Below, piece after piece: positions 54,874 to 61,650 of a DNA stretch of 64,000 nucleotides. Both the position numbers and the translations under genes were made by a program. The DNA comes from Owenweeksia sp. (GTDB lineage Bacteria > Bacteroidota > Bacteroidia > Flavobacteriales > Schleiferiaceae), in contig NZNV01000008.1 of the NCBI GenBank assembly GCA_002695025.1, positions 62,001 through 126,000 on the forward strand, read 5' to 3'. The notes beneath the pieces were generated by a model, which was not told the DNA's origin, made no database searches, and was given only the letters and a program-made list of their open reading frames with translations. The first letter of the stretch is position 1, and each line of letters begins with the position of its first letter.

Positions 54874-56193
54874 CTACTTATCACCGGTATATACCACGCG
54901 CCAGACACGGCCGCGCACGGAATCGGAAATATACAAGGAGCCATCCGGCCCAACGGCCAGTCCGCAAGGTCGGTATTCCGCATCACCCGGGCTTTCAACC
55001 GGACCACCATCGTTGGGAAAGCCGGTAGCAAACTCCTCGTAGGCACCGCTGGGTTTTCCATTGGCAAACGGCACAAAAACCACTTTATAACCTTGCTGAG
55101 GCAAAGGAGCGCGGTTCCAGCTTCCATGAAAAGCCACAAAAGCACCTCCACGATATTCATCCGGGAAAGCTTCTGCATTATAAAAGGTGATGGCATTGGG
55201 GGCCCAGTGTCCTGGAAAGGCCATAATGGGATCTTCCTTTTCTGCACAACGACCGGTCTTTTCCTTGTCTCCCCCGTATTCCGGGTTCAGTAATTTAAGC
55301 TTGCGCTTATGGTCATAGTAGCAATAAGGCCAGCCAAAATCATCACCTTCCTGCACCTCGAACATTTCCTCAGCGGGAAATTCTGCACTTTCCTGCTCCG
55401 TATAAAGATCAGGCCAATGGGAATGCAACTGGTCCCGGCCGTGCTGCATGGCGTACAAAGTACTGTTGGCGGTATTCCAGGTAATGCCTACCGCATTACG
55501 GATACCGGTAGCGTAGCGCGTACCGTCTTCAAGTTTCTGATTGGCCTGTGTGGCGCTGAAGCGCCATATTCCCCCACTCCTTTCCAACAACGGACAGGGG
55601 TCCTGGCCCGGCACGCCCGGTTGACGATCCGGGTCCTGGCAACTGTTGGATGGCGCCCCAATGTTCACGTATAAATTACCTTTTCCATCCAGCGCAATGG
55701 ATTTTGCTTCGTGCTGGTATTGCTTGGGAAGGCTTACTATTAATTCCGGTTCCGCAGAAGGTATCGCCTCACCATTTTGAAATAGCTGCCGGAATACCTG
55801 GTCATCGGTAGCGTAGTATAAATAACCCTGGTATACCCTTATACCGGTACCGCTGCCGCTACCAAAATATTCCTTTTGATCGGCTTCCCCGTCACCATTA
55901 TCATCTACCAACACTACCAGTCCTTTGCCACCCACATCCGAACCTAAACGGGCATATACCCGCCCTTTTTCATCCACGTCTATATGGCGCACACGGCCCA
56001 ATTTATCGGCTACCACCACCGCCTTAAAACCTTCCGGAAGTTCCAGGCTTCCGTTTTCCGGATCAAAGGAAAGTGAAGTACCGGACGAGCTGGTGCCAGA
56101 AGTATCTGCTTCAGTGGCAACTTCATGGGCAGCAGGGTTATTGCACGCGGCCAGTACGAGCATCAAAACAAGGGAATACATACTTTTTTTCAT
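54874..56193 (-). CDS. PQQ-type sugar/sorbosone dehydrogenase-like lipoprotein
   Basis: A 439-residue predicted lipoprotein (lipobox LVLAAC) with a six-bladed beta-propeller of the soluble glucose/sorbosone dehydrogenase family. Typical blocks: GRVRHIDVDEKGRVYARLG, YATGIRNAVGITWN, EMFEVQEGDDFGWPYCYYD, AFHGSWNRAPLPQQGYKVVF and GLAVGPDGSLYISDS. An aldose or sugar-aldehyde substrate with a quinone cofactor is expected, but not shown. The start at 56193 begins the lipoprotein signal; 56220 would add nine residues. Confidence 0.87.
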   Translation of the reverse strand: MKKSMYSLVLMLVLAACNNPAAHEVATEADTSGTSSSGTSLSFDPENGSLELPEGFKAVVVADKLGRVRHIDVDEKGRVYARLGSDVGGKGLVVLVDDNGDGEADQKEYFGSGSGTGIRVYQGYLYYATDDQVFRQLFQNGEAIPSAEPELIVSLPKQYQHEAKSIALDGKGNLYVNIGAPSNSCQDPDRQPGVPGQDPCPLLERSGGIWRFSATQANQKLEDGTRYATGIRNAVGITWNTANSTLYAMQHGRDQLHSHWPDLYTEQESAEFPAEEMFEVQEGDDFGWPYCYYDHKRKLKLLNPEYGGDKEKTGRCAEKEDPIMAFPGHWAPNAITFYNAEAFPDEYRGGAFVAFHGSWNRAPLPQQGYKVVFVPFANGKPSGAYEEFATGFPNDGGPVESPGDAEYRPCGLAVGPDGSLYISDSVRGRVWRVVYTGDK

Positions 56194-56485
56194 GAACAGA
56201 ATTTGTACCCGAAGGTACACAATCGCTTATTAAACGAAGGAGAGTTAAGACCTTATCCTGAACCGGAAGCACTATCTGCTTTCGCTCATTTTCAAACCCG
56301 TTCTCCTTCCTTCTCTATGGATGGTGGTTATCCTGTAGATTATACCACCTACTTCGAAACCATACCAACTCACTATTTTGTAAGACCATAAGTACGTTGT
56401 TTAGCTTATCTTTACACCCGCAACCTGATGAGTTATGCAATGCGGGATTAACACTACCAACATACTTTAATATAAAGAGCCTACA

Positions 56486-57199
56486 ATGAAAACAACCCGA
56501 ATCATTACACTTAGCCTTACCCTTCTGGTTTCCTGCGTGAGTTTTGCCCAGGAAAATACGGATGATATTAAACCGGCTGCTTCTATGAGCGATGCCTCGT
56601 ACGCTAATAAAAGCGCTATTGCCCTGAACCTGTCTACCACCGGAATAGGACTGGAATATGCCTATAATTTTCAGCCCCACCTGAATGGAAGAGTGCGTTT
56701 TAATTATTTTTCACTCAGTGATTACCAAAGGACCATTACCCTCGAAAATAAACCCGTATTGATCACCGCCAACACGGACATCATGAATATGGACCTGGCC
56801 CTGGAATACCTGCCTTTTACCAAAAGCAGTTTTAAGCTGGTAGCAGGTGCGGCTATATTCTTTAATGCCAAGCTAAACGTAAAGGTGAATTACGAAGGTG
56901 AACTGGAATACGAGGATATTGTACTGAGCCAGGAAGAAGTGGGAGACATTACCGTAGACCTGGACCAATCAGGTTTTGCTCCTTATATGGGTTTGGGCTT
57001 TGGACGTGCCGTACCTAAAAACCGGGTAGGCTTTGGTATTGAGGTTGGAACCTATTACGCAGGATCTCCCAAGGTAGACCTTAGCGCTACCAAAATGTTT
57101 GAGCCCACTGCCACCGAAGAAAAAGAGCAGCTGGAGGAAAACCTTTCCGGGTACCAATGGCTACCTTATATCACGCTCCGTCTGGCGGTAAAAATATAG
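56486..57199 (+). CDS. Small outer-membrane beta-barrel protein
   Basis: A 237-residue protein with a signal peptide (LLVSCVSFAQ) and alternating strand pattern ending in an aromatic/hydrophobic strand (WLPYITLRLAVKI). It resembles OmpW-like or generic barrel proteins; function unknown. It is divergent from the sugar dehydrogenase gene across a 292-bp gap in which I see no exact promoter boxes (a near match TAtcTTTA lies at 56407-56414). A terminator follows. Confidence 0.76.
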   Translation: MKTTRIITLSLTLLVSCVSFAQENTDDIKPAASMSDASYANKSAIALNLSTTGIGLEYAYNFQPHLNGRVRFNYFSLSDYQRTITLENKPVLITANTDIMNMDLALEYLPFTKSSFKLVAGAAIFFNAKLNVKVNYEGELEYEDIVLSQEEVGDITVDLDQSGFAPYMGLGFGRAVPKNRVGFGIEVGTYYAGSPKVDLSATKMFEPTATEEKEQLEENLSGYQWLPYITLRLAVKI

Positions 57200-57230
57200 A
57201 TTGCTTATTCAAAATCCTTTATGACATTCC

Positions 57231-57262
57231 AAGCCCCGTTCTGTGAACGGGGCTTTTTTTAT
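57231..57262 (+). terminator. Rho-independent terminator after the barrel-protein gene
   Basis: AAGCCCCGTTC (57231-57241) and GAACGGGGCTT (57245-57255) form a perfect 11-bp stem with a 3-nt loop and a T tract. It marks the border to the RHS region. Confidence 0.94.
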
Positions 57263-57283
57263 TCAGGGTATTTTACAAGTAGT

Positions 57284-57302
57284 CTATGAGGCTACCTCAT
57301 AG
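57284..57302. repeat. Perfect hairpin at the broken end of RHS remnant D
   Basis: CTATGAGG (57284-57291) and CCTCATAG (57295-57302) with loop CTA. Homology of remnant D to the other RHS cores ends a few bases away (about 57305), so the inverted repeat sits at the deletion or insertion breakpoint. It also contains the in-frame stop of D. Confidence 0.6.
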
Positions 57303-57537
57303 TTTGTCCTTTATACTCCAGGCCGAAAGGATAGTAATTGTTCTGCTGGGTAATCTCGGTTTCGTCTACTTCTTCATCACCATCGTAATCGGAAAAGCCT
57401 AAGCGGGTATTGCCTAAATGGTCTTTATAGTAGTATTCATACCTCCAGCTACCGTTATCATCCACCGCACGGCATTCACCGGTGAAAATGAAATCCAGAG
57501 TGCCGTTGGTATAATTGTCAATGCTGGTATAAAGGGT
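57292..57537 (-). pseudogene. RHS core remnant D without a tip
   Basis: A fragment of about 75 codons of RHS core: NYTNGTLDFIFTGECRAVDD, then WRYEYYYKDHLGNTRLGFSD, ending at YYPFGLEYKG before running into three unrelated residues and a stop. An in-frame TAA bounds it upstream (57538-57540) and there is no start codon. The Gly-to-Cys change in TGECRA and the lost tip mark it as a decayed copy. It shares with copy B the same 225-bp upstream block. Confidence 0.82.
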
Positions 57538-57750
57538 TTACTTTCAAAGAACTACTTCGCAGCTATCTTTCATATCCTAATTTGATACACCTGGAAGCGA
57601 TTGATGCATTTTAAGCAACCCTAAGCGAATAAAAAGAGAACGGACATCTAAGTATACCCGCGATCGCTTTATTAAACTCTAGACTTTTTATTTGGTTATC
57701 AATTTGTTAGATGAGGCTTTATTACTTATTTCCTAATTTGAGACACTACC
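57526..57750 (-). repeat. 225-bp repeated block, copy 2 (upstream of remnant D)
   Basis: Near-identical to 60790-61015. It contains GCGATCGC and a pair of 16-bp direct repeats, TCCTAATTTGAtACAC (57575-57590) and TCCTAATTTGAgACAC (57731-57746), one mismatch apart. No ORF of length crosses it. Its left edge runs directly into the RHS core homology; its right edge stops at the base before unrelated sequence (57751). Confidence 0.88.
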
Positions 57751-57796
57751 CTCCTAGACGCTTTCATAAAACAGACTAAGCCGCAAGATGTCTTAT

Positions 57797-57827
57797 AAGA
57801 AAAGTCACTCATCGAGTGGCTTTTCTT
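57797..57827 (-). terminator. Hairpin terminator after the NTF2-fold immunity gene
   Basis: AAGAAAAGTCACT (57797-57809) pairs with AGTGGCTTTTCTT (57815-57827) with one G-T pair. On the minus strand the stem ends in a T-rich arm, 5 nt after the immunity gene stop. Confidence 0.75.
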
Positions 57828-57831
57828 ACAA

Positions 57832-58179
57832 TCACTTACCGTGTGTAACTTTAAGTATTTTACAATCTTTCTTTTGTATTTCAATATAAGCAACCCCACC
57901 TCTCTTATTTTCTGCGAGAGTGCCTGTAACAATCCAAATGCTATCATCTTTTAATGATACCATATAAGGTTTTTGACTATATATTTTTTCTCCATATATG
58001 GGTAGCCATACCGCTTCTGCAATTTTAATCGCTGTCGCTTTGTCTGGGACATAATTTATTGTTGACACATTATTATCGTTTAACTCCTTTTTATTTATTT
58101 TAATACCGTTACAAGCATTGGTTAACATCAACACAACAAAAACTAATACTAGAAATATGCTATTTCTCATGCTATTCAT
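57832..58179 (-). CDS. NTF2-fold immunity-type lipoprotein (cognate to tip C)
   Basis: A 115-residue predicted lipoprotein (hydrophobic stretch then LTNAC, Cys about 23). The mature part closely fits the NTF2-fold immunity domain found beside polymorphic toxins: VPDKATAIKIAEAVWLPIYG, KPYMVSLKDDSIWIVTGTL, GGVAYIEIQKKDCKILKVTH and terminal GK. It begins 1 nt after the stop of RHS tip C, so the two are coupled. The lipid anchor places it on the periplasmic side, so it should act against a toxin that works in the envelope or arrives from outside. A terminator hairpin follows. Confidence 0.82.
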   Translation of the reverse strand: MNSMRNSIFLVLVFVVLMLTNACNGIKINKKELNDNNVSTINYVPDKATAIKIAEAVWLPIYGEKIYSQKPYMVSLKDDSIWIVTGTLAENKRGGVAYIEIQKKDCKILKVTHGK

Positions 58180-58180
58180 T

Positions 58181-59140
58181 CTAAGGGTTATGGATAGTAT
58201 TTGTGGCAGGGTCTATATATGTTGGTTTTGTATCTACTGCGTTTACAGTATTAACTCTACTTGGCGAGTTAGGGTCACTGGGAATATTATTAGATGCCCC
58301 TGTAGGAATTGAAGATGTTTTAGTAGTAACATCATATTCCTTCAACTCTCCTGAAGGTGTTACAACATATTCATTCTGTCCTATCGATTCCGCAGCACTT
58401 TTATCCCCATCCCCAGGAGAGAAATTATTATTATCATATCCAGGATCTTCACTTCCGTGTGAATGAATAGCTCCTTCTCTAGTTGTTCCAGATGGTATAT
58501 TTTCATTGACATAGGTTTGATCCTGAGAACCAATATATGCAATAGTATAAGAATAAGTCCCATCACTATTTTGATAGATAGCAGAACCAAATTCGCTACT
58601 CATTACAATTGATGTCCCATTGTAATATTCACCAAAGTCATTAGCCGCTTCAACTTTTGTTGCAAACTTATCACCAGGACCATCAAATAAGATAGCCGCT
58701 CTACCATCAGGATCTATAAATAATATCGGGTTATTATTGAAGGCTGAGTATGGTGACTGGTCTAGGAACTCTTCAGCTAACGGGTCCACATTGAACCACC
58801 TCCCCACTGACGCATCATAATTCCGTGCTCCATAGTCCAGCCAGTTTAGAGCTAGTTCATCTTGTAATTCCTTACTATTATAAAGATACTTATGCGTAGT
58901 CTGCGTAGCTACGCCATAATCGGTGCCTTTATGTTCGAGGCCAAAAGGATAGTAATTGTTCTGCTGGGTAATTTCGGTCTCGTCTACTTCTTCATTACCA
59001 TCGTAATCGGAAAAGCCTAAGCGGGTATTGCCTAAATGGTCTTTATAGTAGTATTCATAACGCCAGTTGCCGTTATCATCCACCGCACGGCCTTCACCAA
59101 TATCACGGCTTATATATACAGATACTTTGCCTCTGGTAAC
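58181..59140 (-). CDS. Displaced RHS core with DUF4329/JAMM-like tip (orphan C)
   Basis: An open frame of about 319 codons bounded upstream by an in-frame TAG (59141-59143), with no ATG; the first possible start is a GTG at 59083 inside the core. The core part (WRYEYYYKDHLGNTRLGFSD, YYPFGLEHKGTDYG, GRWFNVDPLAEEFLDQSPYS) is nearly identical to copies A and B at DNA level. After FIDPDGR the tip (about 175 residues) is unique: HSH (58457-58465) and SPGD (58409-58420) make a JAMM-type HxH...SxxD metal motif, followed by YVVTPSGELKEYD, which resembles DUF4329 toxin tips. It begins 10 nt after the upstream immunity-candidate gene. Probably silent unless recombined. Confidence 0.75.
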   Translation of the reverse strand, partial: VTRGKVSVYISRDIGEGRAVDDNGNWRYEYYYKDHLGNTRLGFSDYDGNEEVDETEITQQNNYYPFGLEHKGTDYGVATQTTHKYLYNSKELQDELALNWLDYGARNYDASVGRWFNVDPLAEEFLDQSPYSAFNNNPILFIDPDGRAAILFDGPGDKFATKVEAANDFGEYYNGTSIVMSSEFGSAIYQNSDGTYSYTIAYIGSQDQTYVNENIPSGTTREGAIHSHGSEDPGYDNNNFSPGDGDKSAAESIGQNEYVVTPSGELKEYDVTTKTSSIPTGASNNIPSDPNSPSRVNTVNAVDTKPTYIDPATNTIHNP

Positions 59141-59149
59141 CTAATAAAC

Positions 59150-59638
59150 CTAATACCTGATGGTTACCGTATCGGTGAGAAGGAAAGCTTCATTTAAAGT
59201 ATCTCTTTCCCATAACCTGTTTACAAAAACCATCTTCTTGCATCTTTTGGAATCGGCAGGCAGTAATATTCCATAAAAAAATTGCTGCCCGGCATCAATT
59301 CGTTCAAAATGCCCACCAAACCCATCTATGATATCCTGCCAAGTATTCTTTTCCTCATAACAATACATGAACTCAGGAGAATAGAGATCAACCTGAGGTG
59401 AAAGAAAAATGTAGAGATCTTTCTCACTTTTATTAAACAGTTTCACTATAGCTATTTCAAAAGAACCAATATCTCCCGCATTTACTTTTGCTGCATATTT
59501 CTCCCATTCCAAAGAACCTGGAAGAAAAATTTCACCCGAATATAGATTGCTTCTAAACTGGTTAACTTTCGGTTTATCAGCAATCGAATTACATCCGATT
59601 AAAATAATTACACAGTAAATAAAAAGTACTTTATTCAT
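59150..59638 (-). CDS. Lipoprotein, candidate immunity protein for tip B
   Basis: A 162-residue predicted lipoprotein (lipobox VIILIGC, Cys16). The mature part is strand-rich with no domain I recognise (SGEIFLPGSLEWEKYAAKVN, FEIAIVKLFNKSEKDLYIFL). Its ATG overlaps the stop of RHS tip B as ATGA, the strongest evidence that it is the cognate immunity protein. It has no acidic run after the lipid Cys that would mark it for surface display, so a periplasmic location is expected. Confidence 0.68.
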   Translation of the reverse strand: MNKVLFIYCVIILIGCNSIADKPKVNQFRSNLYSGEIFLPGSLEWEKYAAKVNAGDIGSFEIAIVKLFNKSEKDLYIFLSPQVDLYSPEFMYCYEEKNTWQDIIDGFGGHFERIDAGQQFFYGILLPADSKRCKKMVFVNRLWERDTLNEAFLLTDTVTIRY

Positions 59639-60801
59639 CGATTTAAATTATATAATTCCCGGTAAGCACTAATTTTATCAGGCTGCCAACCTTTTAAAAA
59701 GGCTCTCACCATGTTTCTTTGGTAACCTAAAATTCTCTCAGCAGGTCTTAAATAGTTTGCTGCATGGCCAGGAACTTGAGCATAAAAACCCTCCATGTTA
59801 AGATTTTGTTGACTATTATCATGCGTCCATGTGGATTGATAACCTATACCGGTGCTCCAATAAGTAAGGTCTGCTTTTCTTATGTACTGATGCAAAATCT
59901 CATGGGCTAAAGTATAACCCAACTTATATAATCTTGAGCTTTCATCTCTCACACTTGAAAATTTATAGGATGTTACATTTAAGTAGGTATTAGATGGATC
60001 TGTATCTATAGTACCATATGAAGGACTTATTCTACTATTTCCAGGTTGCACATTTTCACCATGAGAAACTATATTAAGCATAGCATCATTAAAATCCATT
60101 TCATCAGCATCAAACTTCTCTGGGGTATAAATCTTAAAATTGATCTCTTCTATACCATTCTTATAAAAAATATCACCTGCGTGATTAGCGAGCATTGCTA
60201 ATTGCATAACTCCTAAACCAGAATTGGCATGATTAACCAAAAGGGCATTAGCTGGATTTGATCCAGCTGATTGCATCTGATTGAGTTTAGCTTCATTTCT
60301 AGCCTGGTTTTCCAGCATAATAGTATTACCTGAATGCCTCGACAAACTATTTCCCCCGTTAGGATCTGCATAAAAAGCCGGGTTATTATCAAAGGCATTG
60401 TATTGTGATAAGGAAAAATGTACAACTGGGTCTACACTTGTCCAACGTGCAATTGATGGGTCTAATTGCCTGAGATCCATACTATATAAAATTAAAGATA
60501 GCTCATCCTGCAGTTCCTTGCCATTATACAGATATTTATGCGTAGTCTGGGTGGCCACCCCATAATTGGTCCCCTTATGTTCGAGGCCAAACGGGTAGTA
60601 ATTCTGTTGCTGGGTAATCTCGGTCTCGTCTACTTCTTCATCACCATCGTAATCGGAAAAACCTAAGCGGGTATTGCCTAAATGGTCTTTATAGTAGTAT
60701 TCGTAACGCCAGGTTCCGTTATCATCTACGGCACGGCCTTCACTCGCAAAGATGAAATCCAGAGTACTGTTGGCATAGTTACTAATTCGGGTATAAAAGA
60801 T
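59635..60801 (-). CDS. Displaced RHS core with HExxH metalloprotease-like tip (orphan B)
   Basis: An open frame of 388 codons bounded upstream by an in-frame TAA (60802-60804) and lacking any ATG; the first usable codon is a GTG at 60558, inside the core. The core (NYANSTLDFIFASEGRAVDD to YYPFGLEHKGTNYG) matches A, C and D. After FYADPNGG the tip of about 238 residues is unique and contains HEILH (59890-59904), the zincin HExxH motif, in a LGYTLAHEILHQYIRKAD context; a later His or Glu (GYQSTWTHDN or PGHAAN) may be the third ligand. No known toxin family recognised beyond this motif. The tip is visibly AT-rich compared with the core. The downstream lipoprotein gene overlaps its stop. Confidence 0.75.
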   Translation of the reverse strand: MFYTRISNYANSTLDFIFASEGRAVDDNGTWRYEYYYKDHLGNTRLGFSDYDGDEEVDETEITQQQNYYPFGLEHKGTNYGVATQTTHKYLYNGKELQDELSLILYSMDLRQLDPSIARWTSVDPVVHFSLSQYNAFDNNPAFYADPNGGNSLSRHSGNTIMLENQARNEAKLNQMQSAGSNPANALLVNHANSGLGVMQLAMLANHAGDIFYKNGIEEINFKIYTPEKFDADEMDFNDAMLNIVSHGENVQPGNSRISPSYGTIDTDPSNTYLNVTSYKFSSVRDESSRLYKLGYTLAHEILHQYIRKADLTYWSTGIGYQSTWTHDNSQQNLNMEGFYAQVPGHAANYLRPAERILGYQRNMVRAFLKGWQPDKISAYRELYNLNR

Positions 60802-61015
60802 TTATTTTCAAAGAACTACCTCAAAGCTACTTTTTCATATCCTATTTTGATACACCTGGAAGCGATTGATACATTTTAAACGATCCTAAGCGAATAAAAA
60901 GAGAACGGACATCTAAGTATACCCGCGATCGCTTTATTAAACTCTAGGTTTTTTATTTGGTTATCAATTTGTCAGATGAGGCTTTATTACTTATCTCCTA
61001 ATTTGAGACACTACC
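60790..61015 (-). repeat. 225-bp repeated block, copy 1 (upstream of orphan B)
   Basis: Same block as 57526-57750, about 90% identical by eye, with direct repeats at 60840-60855 and 60996-61011. It occupies the gap between the immunity-candidate terminator and the RHS core, so it is present 5' of both displaced units. No conserved long ORF and no TAnnTTTG box leading into the core. Confidence 0.88.
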
Positions 61016-61024
61016 GGGCCTAAC

Positions 61025-61052
61025 CAAAAACCCAGCTATAAGGCCGGGTTGG
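61025..61052 (-). terminator. Hairpin terminator after the tip-A immunity candidate
   Basis: On the minus strand AACCCGGC pairs with GCTGGGTT (one G-T pair, 6-nt loop), followed by TTTTTGG, 22 nt after the gene's stop. It insulates the displaced units from transcription of the main RHS gene. Confidence 0.7.
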
Positions 61053-61074
61053 TAAGTTAGTTGTTCTTTGTAAA

Positions 61075-61638
61075 TCAATAACCAAATCTTTGAACGTTTT
61101 CTTCAAATACCCCTATGAGACTATCTTTTATGGGGTGATCCGATTGATAATGTTGCAGACTATCTAATATTTGAGGAAATGGAAGGTCTGCGCTCTCTTC
61201 ATATACCATTAACCGCAACAAATAACCCTTGTCGATATCCTTGCTAGATTCAAGGATCTTCATATAGTTGCTAAAATGGTAATAAAAACCTGCAACTAAG
61301 ACATCTCTGGCTATTTCTGCATAAGTAGATGCCCCATGCTGAACAAGAACACTATCACCACCTACTATAACTATTTCCTGTTCAGGAGAAGGGTATTTTT
61401 TTGACCATTTACAACCCCGATCGAATGCACACAAGAACTTTTCTAGATCAGAGAATGATACTAACTCTGCTTGCATTTCAGCTACTTTTCTAACTATTTC
61501 TTTATCACACTTATCACATTTACTTTCTTGGACCCGTGTCTTGTCATTCGTACTAGCCGGACTAGTCTTATTATTCTGTTTATTATCACAGGAAAACATA
61601 GTAGTCAAGAAAAAAATTGCAAAAAGAATACGTCTCAT
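61075..61638 (-). CDS. Lipoprotein, candidate immunity protein for tip A
   Basis: A 187-residue predicted lipoprotein (lipobox TTMFSC, Cys17). A CxxCxxC-like stretch (ESKCDKCDKE) and further Cys (FLCAFDRGCKW) suggest disulfides or metal binding. The rest is helical (YAEIARDVLVAGFYYHFSNY, DIDKGYLLRLMVYEESADLP). No family recognised. It starts 12 nt after the stop of the intact RHS protein and is followed by a terminator, the position of an immunity gene. Confidence 0.68.
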   Translation of the reverse strand: MRRILFAIFFLTTMFSCDNKQNNKTSPASTNDKTRVQESKCDKCDKEIVRKVAEMQAELVSFSDLEKFLCAFDRGCKWSKKYPSPEQEIVIVGGDSVLVQHGASTYAEIARDVLVAGFYYHFSNYMKILESSKDIDKGYLLRLMVYEESADLPFPQILDSLQHYQSDHPIKDSLIGVFEENVQRFGY

Positions 61639-61650
61639 AAACTATAGATT

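Noticed and set aside
57526-57750. An intact insertion sequence at the 225-bp block
   Set aside because: The block is too short for a transposase, the internal repeats are direct rather than inverted, and no target-site duplication is evident.
60682-60879. A plus-strand frame crossing from RHS core B into the 225-bp block
   Set aside because: It is mostly the reverse of the RHS core and occurs in part at other copies; no signal of coding on that strand.
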